This document shows positions 35,768 to 44,396 of a stretch of 64,000 nt of DNA, one piece after another (position 1 is the first letter of the stretch; each line of letters opens with the position of its first letter). Source of the DNA: Bradyrhizobium sp. NP1 (GTDB lineage Bacteria; Pseudomonadota; Alphaproteobacteria; Rhizobiales; Xanthobacteraceae); contig NZ_CP127385.1 in NCBI RefSeq assembly GCF_030378205.1, forward strand, positions 5,744,001 through 5,808,000, given 5' to 3'. Under the pieces are notes generated by a model. It was not told the origin of the DNA. It did no database searches and saw only the letters and a list, made by a program, of their open reading frames with translations. A program made the translations under genes and the position numbers.

Positions 35768-36550
35768 TTAGGTGAACTGCACGGCCACGGCGCCCAGCGG
35801 CCCGAAGTCGGCGTGCAACGTATCACCTTTATCGGCCCAGACCGGCCTTGTGAATGAGCCGGACAGCATGATGTGGCCCGGTTCGAGCACGGTGCCGAAA
35901 CGTCCGACCTTGTTGGCAAGCCAGGCGATGCCCATCGCGGGGTGGCCGAGCACACCGGCGGCAAGCCCGGTCTCCTCGATCTCGGAGTTGCGATAAAAGA
36001 TCGCACCGACCCAGCGCAGGTCGACCTCGGTCGGCTTCACCGGGCGGCCGCCGAGGATGATGCCGGCGGCAGCCCCGTTGTCGGCGACCGTATCCATGAT
36101 CTTGCGCGGGTTCTGCACCCGCGCGTCGATGATCTCGATCGCGGGCACGACATATTCGGTCGCGCGCAGCACGTCGAGCAGCCCGACGCCGGGCCCCTTC
36201 AACGGGCTTCCCAGCACGAAGGCGAGCTCCGGCTCGACGCGCGGCACGCAGTAATTGGCATGCGGCACCTTCGCACCATCAGCCAGCATCATGTCATCGA
36301 GCAGATGGCCGTAGTCGGGTTCGTCGATCTGCGAGGACGCCTGCATCGCCTTCGATGTCAGGCCGACCTTGTGACCGATCAGGCGGCGCCCCTGCGCGAT
36401 CTTGCGCCGGGTCACCTCGCTCTGGATCGCATAGGAATCCTCGACCTCGATATTCGCAAAGGTTTTTGAAAGCTGCAGCGCCGGTTTGCGCGTCCGCTCG
36501 GCCTCCATCAGGATATCGGCGGCCTGGGCGCGTTCTTTCTCGGTCAGCAT
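35768..36550 (-). CDS. 2-Keto-4-pentenoate hydratase / oxalocrotonate decarboxylase family protein (HpaH-like)
   Basis: A 260-residue member of the fumarylacetoacetase-related hydratase/decarboxylase family. [44 protein letters not shown] and [12 protein letters not shown] are close to E. coli HpaH, with the metal Glu residues in the last two. HpaH hydrates 2-oxohept-4-ene-1,7-dioate; sister enzymes decarboxylate 4-oxalocrotonate. It lies between a muconate-semialdehyde-type dehydrogenase and an aldolase, and either reaction would fit the pathway. Spacing to both neighbours is under 20 bp. Confidence 0.88.
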   Translation of the reverse strand: MLTEKERAQAADILMEAERTRKPALQLSKTFANIEVEDSYAIQSEVTRRKIAQGRRLIGHKVGLTSKAMQASSQIDEPDYGHLLDDMMLADGAKVPHANYCVPRVEPELAFVLGSPLKGPGVGLLDVLRATEYVVPAIEIIDARVQNPRKIMDTVADNGAAAGIILGGRPVKPTEVDLRWVGAIFYRNSEIEETGLAAGVLGHPAMGIAWLANKVGRFGTVLEPGHIMLSGSFTRPVWADKGDTLHADFGPLGAVAVQFT

Positions 36551-36568
36551 GGGAGTCCTCTTCCTTGA

Positions 36569-38059
36569 TCAGAGCTTGATGCAAACGTTGCGGAGCTCGG
36601 TGTAGAACTCCATGGAGTGGACGCCGCCCTCGCGCCCGATGCCGGACTGCTTGGAGCCGCCGAACGGCGTTCTGAGGTCGCGCAGGAACCAGGAATTCAC
36701 CCAGGTGATGCCGACCTCGATTTGCGCGGCGACGCGGTGCGCCCGCGTCAGATTCTCGGTCCAGATCGAGGTCGCCAGTCCATAGCGGCTGTCGTTGGCG
36801 CGCGTGACCGCCTCCTCCTCGCTGTCGAACGGCGCGATATGACAGCAGGGGCCAAAGATCTCGTCGCGGACGACCGACGAGGTTTCCGGCAGTCCGGTCC
36901 AGATCGTCGGCTCGATGAAGGAGCCTTCGGCGAACGGCGCATCCAGTTTCGGCGCGCCGCCGCCGATCACGACATTGGCGCCCGCTGCTTTCGCCTTGTC
37001 GTAGAACGACAGCACCTTGCGGCGGTGCTCCTGGCTGATCAGCGGCCCCATGGTGGTGGCCTTGTCAAAGGGATCGCCGAGCTTCAGCTTCGCGGCCGCC
37101 GCTTTGAGCCTTTCGACAAAGGCATCGAAGATCGGCCGCTCGACATAGACTCGCTCCGTGCCGAGGCAGACCTGGCCGCAATTGGCGAACACCGAGCGCA
37201 TCGTGCCTTCGATCGCCTTGTCGAGGTTGCAGTCGGCGAACACGACCGCAGCGTTCTTGCCGCCCAATTCGAATGACACCGGGCGCACATGCTCGGCCGC
37301 CGCTTTCATGATCGCAGTCCCGGTCGCGGTCTCGCCGGTGAAGGTGATGCCGTCGACGCCGGGATGCCGGGTCAGGAATTCACCGGTGCTGCCGGGCCCA
37401 AAACCATGGACGACGTTGTAGACGCCTTGCGGGATGCCGGCCTCGTTCATCACCTCGCCGAGCAGCGTCGCGGTGGTCGGCGTTTCCTCCGACGGCTTCA
37501 CGACGACGGCGTTGCCGCAGGCGAGCGCCGGCGCAACCTTCCAGGTCATCAGGAGCAGCGGCAGATTCCACGGACAGACCACGGCAATGACGCCGCGCGG
37601 CACGCGGATCGCGTAGTTGAGTGCACCCGCGCCATCAGGCGTCGCCATCCGGAACGTCTCGGTCGAGAGCGTCAGGATCTGATCGGCAAAGACGTTGAAA
37701 TTGGCCGCCCCCCTGGGGATGTCGATATGCGAGGCGAGCGAGGCCGGCTTGCCGGTGTCGCGGACCTCGGCGGCGAGGAATTCGTCGAACCGGCGCATGA
37801 TGCCGTCGGCGACCTTGCGCAGCAGGACCGCCCGCTCCTGCTCGCTGGTCCGTCCCCACGGTCCTTTCAGCGCGCGGCGCGCGGCAGCCACCGCCGCGTC
37901 GACCGCGGACGCATCCGCCTCGCGAACGAGATTGACCAGATCGCCATTGACCGGATTGCGGTTCTCGAAGGTGCGCGTGCCTGCGTCGACAAAGCGCCCG
38001 TCGATGAAGTTGGAGAGCAGCGGATGGGCGGTTCCTACCCCGGATATGGCTTGGTTCAT
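36569..38059 (-). CDS. Aldehyde dehydrogenase, (amino/hydroxy)muconic semialdehyde type
   Basis: A 496-residue NAD-dependent dehydrogenase. Catalytic C298 is in NCGQVCLGTERVYV and general-base E264 in SFELGGKN. The C-terminal segment RDLRTPFGGSKQSGIGREGG followed by HSMEFYTELRNVCIKL is characteristic of 2-hydroxymuconic and 2-aminomuconic semialdehyde dehydrogenases. With the dioxygenase and RidA in the same operon, 2-aminomuconate semialdehyde is the likely substrate. ATG 38059 is preferred; ATG 38101 is in frame upstream. This gene heads the operon and is divergent from the next YtcJ-like gene. Confidence 0.88.
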   Translation of the reverse strand: MNQAISGVGTAHPLLSNFIDGRFVDAGTRTFENRNPVNGDLVNLVREADASAVDAAVAAARRALKGPWGRTSEQERAVLLRKVADGIMRRFDEFLAAEVRDTGKPASLASHIDIPRGAANFNVFADQILTLSTETFRMATPDGAGALNYAIRVPRGVIAVVCPWNLPLLLMTWKVAPALACGNAVVVKPSEETPTTATLLGEVMNEAGIPQGVYNVVHGFGPGSTGEFLTRHPGVDGITFTGETATGTAIMKAAAEHVRPVSFELGGKNAAVVFADCNLDKAIEGTMRSVFANCGQVCLGTERVYVERPIFDAFVERLKAAAAKLKLGDPFDKATTMGPLISQEHRRKVLSFYDKAKAAGANVVIGGGAPKLDAPFAEGSFIEPTIWTGLPETSSVVRDEIFGPCCHIAPFDSEEEAVTRANDSRYGLATSIWTENLTRAHRVAAQIEVGITWVNSWFLRDLRTPFGGSKQSGIGREGGVHSMEFYTELRNVCIKL

Positions 38060-38213
38060 GGCTTCCCGGCCTTCAATTCCTGGTGGGATTTCTATAGCCA
38101 AATCACGTCATAAAATCTATTGATTTCATAAATCCCATCTGTTTAATAAAGCAAAGATAAGTCGCCGGGCCGGTTTTGCGGCCATGGCCCCCTCGGCCGG
38201 CCATGGTCTGTGC

Positions 38214-39929
38214 ATGATCCATCCCGACACCATTCTCCACAACGGCCGCATCCATACCGTCGACGCAAAGGACCGGGTTGCCGAAGCCGTGGCGATCCGC
38301 GGCGACACGATTCTGGCCGTCGGCTCATCCAAGGACATGCTCGATCTCGCAGGGCCAGGCACGCGCAAGGTCGATCTCGATGGTCGCGCCGCGGTGCCGG
38401 GCTTCTTTGACGGCCATCCGCACATGGATGGCGTCGGCATCCGCTTCCTGAAGCCCTCGTTCGACGGCGCGAAGTCGATCGACGACGTGCTGGCAGTGCT
38501 CGAGCGCGAGGTCGCACAGCGCAAGCGCGGGGAATGGATCGTCTGCAATCCGATCGCAAGCGAGCCCGAGGCCTTCGCCTTTCCGGCCGCACTGCGCGAA
38601 GGCCGCTGGCCCGATCGCACCGATCTCGACAAGGTCGCGCCGGACAACCCCGTTTATATCGAGCCGCCCGGGCTGATCGCGCCGGGCTTTGCCATCGCCA
38701 ATTCCGCCGCGATCCGGCTCGCCGGCATCACGGCCGCAACCGAGGTGCCGGCCGGTGTCGAGATCGATCTCGATGACAAGGGCCAGCCGACCGGCATCTT
38801 CCGCGACTTCAATTTTCCCAAGGTGATGCCCGACACCTACGGCACCATCCGCGGCAAGCGTGCGCTGTTCCCGATGATCCCCGCGATGGATCAGGCATAC
38901 ATGAACCGCGCCGTCGAAGCCGGCATGCACGCCTTCAACCGCGCCGGCGTCACCGCGATCTATGAAGGCCACGGCATTCCGAAGCCGCAGCAGATCGCCT
39001 ATGTCGATCTCTGGCAGCGCCGCAAATTGTCAGTGCGCACCTACTTCGTGGTTGCCTTTCCGCAGCCGTTCTTTCTCGATACCGGGAAGGGACAGAGGCT
39101 GATCGACGAGACCGCGCTTTATGCCGCGGGCGAAGGTTTCGGCGACGATTTATTGCGCTTCGGCGGGCTCGGCTATTCCTTCGACAGCGCGACCGCGATC
39201 GGCGCCTGCCTGATGCGCGAGCCCTATGTCGGCGCCCGCGGCTATGCCTGGACTGGCGTGCAGCATACCCCTGATGAAGCCTTTCTCGACGGCCTGTTCC
39301 GCGCGGCGCGCGCCAACCTTCGCGTCCAGGTGCAGTGCGCCGGCGGCGGCGCGATCGACAAGGTGCTGGCGATGTTCGAGACCATCGACCGCGAAATCCC
39401 GATTCTCGGCAAGCGCTGGGCGATCGAGCATTGCCAGTTTCCGACCGCCGAGAACATGGCGACCTGCCGCCGCCTCGGCGTGGTCGCAACCACGACCACC
39501 AACTTCCTGTGGAACTACGACAGCGTCTATCTGCGCAGCTTCGGCGAGAGGATGGCGGCCGATGCCGTGCCGTTGCGCGACTGGATCGATGGCGGCGTGA
39601 TGATCTCGCAATCGACCGACGGCCGGCCTTATGACCCGATTTTCACCTTGTGGCAGAGCCTGGCGCGCAAGGGCGGCGTCACCGGCCACACCTTCGGCCT
39701 GCCCCGCCAGAAAATCACCCGAAATGAGGCGCTGCGGATGGCAACCTATAACGCCGCCTATGCCGCATTCTGGGAGCACCGCACAGGTTCGATCGAGCCC
39801 GGCAAGCTCGCCGACATCGCGATCCTGTCGCAGGACATCATGGTGATCGACGAGGACCGCATCCCCGAGACGAAAGTGCTGACGACCCTGCTCGGCGGCA
39901 AGCCTGTCCACGACAGCGGTTTGTTTTGA
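38214..39929 (+). CDS. YtcJ-like amidohydrolase with HPH metal motif (paralog of the 45-kb gene)
   Basis: A 571-residue Amidohydro_3 protein. The first metal pair is H68/H70 in GFFDGHPHMDG; later ligands fit WAIEHCQFPTAENM and SQSTDGRPYDP. It is closely similar along most of its length to the protein encoded at 45071-46795: FNRAGVTAIYEGHGIPK, QVQCAGGGAIDKVL and TTNFLWNYDSVYLRSFGE are nearly shared. ATG 38214 is chosen over ATG 38184 because homology starts there. It leads a plus-strand operon with an MBL hydrolase, a DUF1989 protein and an unknown protein. The substrate is unknown. Confidence 0.85.
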   Translation: MIHPDTILHNGRIHTVDAKDRVAEAVAIRGDTILAVGSSKDMLDLAGPGTRKVDLDGRAAVPGFFDGHPHMDGVGIRFLKPSFDGAKSIDDVLAVLEREVAQRKRGEWIVCNPIASEPEAFAFPAALREGRWPDRTDLDKVAPDNPVYIEPPGLIAPGFAIANSAAIRLAGITAATEVPAGVEIDLDDKGQPTGIFRDFNFPKVMPDTYGTIRGKRALFPMIPAMDQAYMNRAVEAGMHAFNRAGVTAIYEGHGIPKPQQIAYVDLWQRRKLSVRTYFVVAFPQPFFLDTGKGQRLIDETALYAAGEGFGDDLLRFGGLGYSFDSATAIGACLMREPYVGARGYAWTGVQHTPDEAFLDGLFRAARANLRVQVQCAGGGAIDKVLAMFETIDREIPILGKRWAIEHCQFPTAENMATCRRLGVVATTTTNFLWNYDSVYLRSFGERMAADAVPLRDWIDGGVMISQSTDGRPYDPIFTLWQSLARKGGVTGHTFGLPRQKITRNEALRMATYNAAYAAFWEHRTGSIEPGKLADIAILSQDIMVIDEDRIPETKVLTTLLGGKPVHDSGLF

Positions 39930-39953
39930 GGCCGCAACGAGACAAAGCAGATC

Positions 39954-40799
39954 ATGATCGACTGGAGCATCTGGACTTTTCAGTTTGCGGAAGGACGTCT
40001 GCCGCTCGACTTCGTGCGCGGCACGCCGGTCGCGAGCAATCAGGGCACCACGGCCGTTCCCATGATCTTCTCGCTGCTGCAATCGTCAGGCGGCGAGCGC
40101 ATCCTGGTCGACACCGGCTTTGCCTCGGGCGCGTCGATGACCGGCCCTGGCTTCAAGGATTTCGTGCGCAGCGACGAAATCCTTGTCCGTCACGGCCTCG
40201 CCGCAAGCGAGATCGACACACTGCTGCTGACGCATCTGCATTTCGACCATGCCGGCAATCTCGACGCCTTTCCCAATGCGCGCATCTTCGTGCAGCGCCA
40301 TGAATATGAGAGCTGGAAACAGGTGCTGGCCCGTTACGGCTCCGGTGGAGTCACCAAGGACCGCTGGGTCTTCTCCTCGCTCGACGCGGACAACTTTCGC
40401 GCGCTGGACGCGGCGATCGCGCAGGGGCGCGTGACCTTCCTCGACGGCGACCATCGGCTTGCCGACGGCATCATTTGCCGCCTCGCGCGCGACACCCATA
40501 GTTTCGGCATCCAGTGGCTCGAGGTCGAGACGTCGGCCGGCGCCTTCGCGCTCGCAGGCGACGTCTGCTACTCCTATTTCTGCGCCGAACGGATGTGGCC
40601 GCCGGGCTACCTGCAGGGCAACCCCTGGACCATGATCGAGGCCATTGAGCGCATCAAGCAGGTGGCCGGCGACGACCTCGCGCGGCTCCTGCCCGGCCAC
40701 GACATGGAGATCTTCGCGCGCCATCGCTCCGGCGTCTCGCAGGGCGTGAAGGTCGCCGAGCTGCATCTGGCGTCTGGCCACAGGAGTCTCATCCGATGA
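39954..40799 (+). CDS. Metallo-beta-lactamase-fold hydrolase, lactonase-like
   Basis: A 281-residue MBL-fold protein of a different subgroup from the two HLHADHVGW proteins. H94-x-H96-x-D98-H99 in LLTHLHFDHAGN is the zinc motif; later ligands are in RDTHSFGIQ and ALAGDVCYSYF, and a final His in LLPGHDMEIF. HLHFDHAGN is typical of N-acyl-homoserine lactonase-like and related lactone hydrolases. It starts 24 bp after the YtcJ-like gene and overlaps DUF1989 by four bases, so it probably opens or processes an intermediate in that pathway rather than quenching signals. Confidence 0.85.
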   Translation: MIDWSIWTFQFAEGRLPLDFVRGTPVASNQGTTAVPMIFSLLQSSGGERILVDTGFASGASMTGPGFKDFVRSDEILVRHGLAASEIDTLLLTHLHFDHAGNLDAFPNARIFVQRHEYESWKQVLARYGSGGVTKDRWVFSSLDADNFRALDAAIAQGRVTFLDGDHRLADGIICRLARDTHSFGIQWLEVETSAGAFALAGDVCYSYFCAERMWPPGYLQGNPWTMIEAIERIKQVAGDDLARLLPGHDMEIFARHRSGVSQGVKVAELHLASGHRSLIR

Positions 40800-41464
40800 G
40801 GCAAGGAAACGACGTGCTCACAGCCGATCGGCTGGTCTACGACTACATCCTTCCCGCCAAGACCGGCTGCCTCGCCTTCGTCGCGCCGGGCGAGATCCTG
40901 CGCATCACCGACCTCGCGGGACTGCAGGTGGTCGACATGGCCGTGTTCAACCGCGCCAATCCGCGCGACAAGCTCTCGACCTCCTATTCGCGCACGCGCT
41001 ACAAGCCCGCACCGGGACAAAAGTTCGTGCCACGCGACAAGCTCGTGCCCGGCGACATCCTGTTGTCGACGATCTGCACGCCCTTGATGAAGATCACCGC
41101 CGACAGCGCGATGCGCGTCGGCGTGCACGACGTGCACCACCGGATGTGCAACCGCGAGCTTTACGAATACTACGGCCATCCCGGCCGCCGCGGCTGCCAC
41201 GAGGTGATCGCCGATCTGATGGCCCCGTTCGCCCTGTTGCCCGAAGACATCCCCGACACGATGGACCTGTTCATGAACTACTACCACGACTGCGGGAGAG
41301 GTCATTGGGTGATCGAGCCGGGCGTGACGAAGCCCGGCGACTTCATCGAGTTCGAGGCGATCTGCGACTGCATCGTCGCACTGTCGAATTGCCCGATGGA
41401 CGTGATCGCGCCGGTCAACGGATCGACCTGCAGCCCGGTTCATGTCCAGGTCGCGGAGCGCTGA
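40796..41464 (+). CDS. DUF1989 / urea carboxylase-associated family protein
   Basis: A 222-residue protein recognised by LPAKTGCLAFVAPGEILRITDLAGLQVVDM, STSYSRTRY, DVHHRMCNRELYEYYG and FMNYYHDCGRGHW. The family includes the two subunits of carboxyguanidine deiminase in guanidine degradation and other urea-carboxylase-associated proteins; several Cys and His residues could bind metal. A single family member without urea carboxylase is present here, so a guanidino or ureido deimination step is possible but not shown. It overlaps the MBL gene and is 3 bp from the next gene. Confidence 0.82.
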   Translation: MRQGNDVLTADRLVYDYILPAKTGCLAFVAPGEILRITDLAGLQVVDMAVFNRANPRDKLSTSYSRTRYKPAPGQKFVPRDKLVPGDILLSTICTPLMKITADSAMRVGVHDVHHRMCNRELYEYYGHPGRRGCHEVIADLMAPFALLPEDIPDTMDLFMNYYHDCGRGHWVIEPGVTKPGDFIEFEAICDCIVALSNCPMDVIAPVNGSTCSPVHVQVAER

Positions 41465-41467
41465 GCC

Positions 41468-42118
41468 ATGAAGCGGACCGCCTTGAAACATACGGCATCG
41501 TTCGTCGGCGCGCCGGTGCTGACGCGCTCCGAACGGGCGAGCGACCGCCTGCTGGTCTGGGTCTGGAGCCCCGGCAACGAAACCGGCGGCGCCGGCCTGA
41601 TCGATGCCTACGTCTCCGAAGGCTGGAATGTGCTGGAGGCCGGCTGCGGCACCGCGTCGGGCAGCGCGCATGCGGCTGCCGATATCGTCGAGGCGGTCAG
41701 GCAGTGCGGATCGGCTTCGCCCGCCGACTGGGGGCCGACGATCTTCATCGCCGATCAGGATACGGCGGCGAGCGTCTGCAAGGCAGTCCTGCTCGCCTGC
41801 CGCGAGGGACTAAAGGCTGCGCGCTGTGGCCTCGTGACCGTCGACGCTTTCGCCGACGACGCCGTTCGACCGATCTTGGAACAACTGGCCGCGCTCGATG
41901 GTCTCGCCGCGATCTGGGCGGTGCATCGCGAACGCCGCGAGATCAGGCAGCAGGCGCTGGCGCATCATGCGAGCCTGCAGGCGCGCGGACGCGAGACGCA
42001 TTTTCTGGTGCTGCCGGATACTGCGCGCTCGCCCGTCCAGCGGCTCGCCGACCCCCGCGATCCCCTGGGATGCGAAACGCGCTGGCTGCTCGATCCCGTG
42101 CACAGCCGCTCGGTGTGA
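41468..42118 (+). CDS. Protein of unknown function, last gene of the YtcJ-MBL-DUF1989 operon
   Basis: A 216-residue soluble protein I do not recognise. It has no signal peptide or membrane segment. An N-terminal part has SDRLLVWVWSPGNETGGAGLIDAY, followed by GWNVLEAGCGTASGSAHAAADIVEAV; AGCGTASG is reminiscent of a glycine-rich nucleotide loop but is not diagnostic. The C-terminal third is Arg/His-rich (ERREIRQQALAHHASLQ). The 3-bp spacing from DUF1989 and good codon bias for the region make it a real gene. Its role should be tied to the reaction series of this operon. Confidence 0.6.
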   Translation: MKRTALKHTASFVGAPVLTRSERASDRLLVWVWSPGNETGGAGLIDAYVSEGWNVLEAGCGTASGSAHAAADIVEAVRQCGSASPADWGPTIFIADQDTAASVCKAVLLACREGLKAARCGLVTVDAFADDAVRPILEQLAALDGLAAIWAVHRERREIRQQALAHHASLQARGRETHFLVLPDTARSPVQRLADPRDPLGCETRWLLDPVHSRSV

Positions 42119-42136
42119 GCGGCGCGGGAAGGCTCG

Positions 42137-43306
42137 CTAATCCCTGATCGCCTCCCACTTGCCACCCTTGGCGACCAGCACGGTCGGCAGCAGCTGGGCA
42201 TCGCCGTCGGCATTGAACGACATCGGGCCGGCAATGCCAGGCACGTTCTTCACCTGCGCAAGGCAATCCTTGATCCGCTCGCGGTCGGCGGCGAGATCGT
42301 CCGGCTTGTTGGTCACGCCGGATTTCTCGATGCAGGTTCGCGCCAGCATGATGGTGTCGTACATCAGCGCCGCGGTGTTGCCCGGCGCCACCTTGGCCCG
42401 CTTCTCGTATTCGGTCGCCCAGGCGTGCACCTTCGGATCGGGATCGTCGGGCCAGAACGGGTTGACCACCGTGGTGCCGTCGGCCGCCGAGCCCGCGATA
42501 TCGAGGAAGCGCGGCTCCGACATGCCGAGCGCGCCGACGATCGGCTGCTTCATGCCCTGCTTGCGGATCTCGCGCACGATGTTGCCGCCTTCGTTATAGA
42601 GGCCGGCAATCAGCACGCCGTCGGGATTGAGGCCCTTGGCCTTGGTGACCTGCGCCGAATAGTCGATGTCGCCGGTCTGGTAGGAGATGTTGTCGAGCAC
42701 CTGCACGTTCTTCTGCTTCAGCTCGGCGGGAAACACCACGCTGCCGTCGACTTTGGTGAAGGCGTCCTTGACGTCGGTGAGAACGACGACCGACTTGACC
42801 GGGTTGCGTTTGAGCCAGACGTCGAGCAGATAGCCGTTCATCTGGTCCGACGACAGCGCGTTGCGGAACGCCCACGGCCGGTTCTTCGCGGCGATGCCGG
42901 GCTTGGCCGACGACGCGGTGATGATCGGCGTCTTGTTCTGTACCGCGATCGGAAACGCGACCTCGCATTCCGCGCTGAAGAACGGGCCGATGATCGCCAG
43001 CACCTTGTCGTTGAAGATCAGCTTGCGGGTGAGGTTGATCGCCTCAGCGTTCTCCCCGCGCGTGTCGTAGACGATGGTCTCGATCTTCTCGCCCTTGGCA
43101 GCCTTCTGCAAATCCTCCAGCGCCATCTGCATGGCGACTTCCTGGTGCTGGCCGTAGGAGGCGCCCTTGCCGGACAGCGGCATCAGGATGCCGATCTTGT
43201 AGTCGGCCCAGGCGGGCAGCGCGGCGACGCACCCGAGCGTTACCGCTGTCGACAGCGCGGCGCCCTGCAACGCGGCGCGCACGAACGATGCTGCGAACGT
43301 GCGCAT
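42137..43306 (-). CDS. Branched-chain-type ABC transporter substrate-binding protein
   Basis: A 389-residue Peripla_BP_6 protein. The long signal region ends near ALPAWA (about residue 34), and the mature part starts DYKIGILMPLSGKGASYGQH. FFSAECEVAFPIAVQNKTPI and NPDGVLIAGLYNEGG follow the family pattern. It is convergent with the operon of unknown function on the plus strand and lies downstream of the GntR gene on its own strand, where a palindrome at 43340 marks its promoter region. The livHMGF set at 47.6-50.8 kb is the likely membrane partner. Confidence 0.9.
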   Translation of the reverse strand: MRTFAASFVRAALQGAALSTAVTLGCVAALPAWADYKIGILMPLSGKGASYGQHQEVAMQMALEDLQKAAKGEKIETIVYDTRGENAEAINLTRKLIFNDKVLAIIGPFFSAECEVAFPIAVQNKTPIITASSAKPGIAAKNRPWAFRNALSSDQMNGYLLDVWLKRNPVKSVVVLTDVKDAFTKVDGSVVFPAELKQKNVQVLDNISYQTGDIDYSAQVTKAKGLNPDGVLIAGLYNEGGNIVREIRKQGMKQPIVGALGMSEPRFLDIAGSAADGTTVVNPFWPDDPDPKVHAWATEYEKRAKVAPGNTAALMYDTIMLARTCIEKSGVTNKPDDLAADRERIKDCLAQVKNVPGIAGPMSFNADGDAQLLPTVLVAKGGKWEAIRD

Positions 43307-43339
43307 CGAACCTCCTCCATATCAAATGTCCTAAAGTAT

Positions 43340-43356
43340 ATTATTCTTCGAATAAT
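43340..43356. promoter_or_regulatory. Palindrome ATTATTC-TTC-GAATAAT upstream of the binding-protein gene
   Basis: Seven-base perfect inverted arms with a three-base centre, in an AT-rich stretch 34-50 bases before the ATG of the ABC binding protein. A GntR-family gene ends about 110 bp away, so it is a candidate operator for that regulator; direct evidence is lacking. Confidence 0.45.
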
Positions 43357-43468
43357 TTATTACAACATGATTTTTTGATTACGCGTGCACGGCGACATTC
43401 GGGCACACCCGAACGCGCCGGCGGAAACCGCCGGCAGATAATCTCGCGTTCGGGAGGATGAGCTTGCG

Positions 43469-44275
43469 TCAGGCGACGCGGGCGCGCGTCCGCTTTGCGC
43501 CCGACTTCTCCTTGGCGCGCGCGGCGGGCTTTTCCTTCTTCGCCGGCGGCGCGGCCTTGCCGCCTTCCGCCTTTTCCATCATGCCGCCGATCACGCGCGC
43601 GGCGTGCTCGAAATGCTGCTTCAGCACCTTGCAGGCATCGAGGTCGCGCGCCAGCGCGAGCTCCTTGATCTGCTTGTGCTCCTCGGCGATCGTCGGATCG
43701 ATATCGGTATAGACGACGAAGCGGCGGCGATAGCGCTCGAGCTGGTCGTAGAGGATATCGCAGAAGTGCAGCAGCCACGGCGAGCCGCAGCCGGATTCGA
43801 GCGCCTGGTGAAAGGCGCGGTTGCGCCGTTCCCATTCGTCGTGGAACGTGTCAGCCTCGCGGTGCGCCTGATTTTCCAGCTTGTTGAGCTGATAGTAGGT
43901 CGTGACGACCGCGTTCTCCCACTCGTCGCCGCCGTTGCGGATCGAGCGCTCGAGCGACAGCACAGAAAAATTGATGCGGAGGTCGGCGATGTCGAGCAGC
44001 TCCGCGCGGGTCGCCGGGGCGACGAAGAAGCCGCGCTGTCCCTCGGCCACTGCCAGCCCTTCCAGCGCCACCCGCGACAGCGCCTCGCGCACCGGGCTGA
44101 GGCCGATATTGTAGCGCTCGCGCAGCGCGTCCGGCTGCAGCTTGTCGTTGGGGGCGAACTCGCCGCGAATGATGTCGTCGTGGATACGCTGATAGGCCTC
44201 GTCGGCCAGCGTCTTCGGCGCGTCGATCTGGCGGCGGGGAGCCGGTCCCCAGAGAAGGTGCGTCTTGGTCATCAT
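43469..44275 (-). CDS. GntR-family regulator (FCD type) with a Lys/Ala-rich tail
   Basis: A 268-residue repressor. LADEAYQRIHDDIIRGEF and LSPVREALSRVALEGLAVAEGQRGFFV form the GntR winged helix. The effector domain has DLRINFSVLSLERSIRNG and NRAFHQALESGC with HFCDILYDQLERYRRRF, as in FCD/FadR-type regulators. The last 30 or so residues (KAAPPAKKEKPAARAKEKSG and onward) are rich in Lys, Ala and Arg and resemble a histone-H1-like DNA-binding tail, which is not usual in the family. ATG 44275 or 44272 is the start. It likely controls the transport and hydrolase genes beside it. Confidence 0.85.
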   Translation of the reverse strand: MMTKTHLLWGPAPRRQIDAPKTLADEAYQRIHDDIIRGEFAPNDKLQPDALRERYNIGLSPVREALSRVALEGLAVAEGQRGFFVAPATRAELLDIADLRINFSVLSLERSIRNGGDEWENAVVTTYYQLNKLENQAHREADTFHDEWERRNRAFHQALESGCGSPWLLHFCDILYDQLERYRRRFVVYTDIDPTIAEEHKQIKELALARDLDACKVLKQHFEHAARVIGGMMEKAEGGKAAPPAKKEKPAARAKEKSGAKRTRARVA

Positions 44276-44396
44276 CTGTTCTCGGCACGAAAGCCTTGGT
44301 TCAACTCTAATATAGCAGCCACCGATTCTTGTCGCCTTCAATTTAGCCGGAAGGCCTTGAAATACACCACCTTTTCGGTCCCTCGGCCGACCCTTC

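Noticed and set aside
34989..38059. Homoprotocatechuate (hpa) pathway as the main reading of the aldolase-hydratase-dehydrogenase genes
   Set aside because: The hydratase and aldolase resemble HpaH and HpaI, but hpaD, hpaF and hpaG are absent, and the same operon carries 3-hydroxyanthranilate dioxygenase and RidA.
38060..38213. Operator in the dehydrogenase/YtcJ divergent spacer
   Set aside because: TCATAAA occurs twice in direct orientation, but no palindrome longer than a few bases stands out from the AT-rich background.
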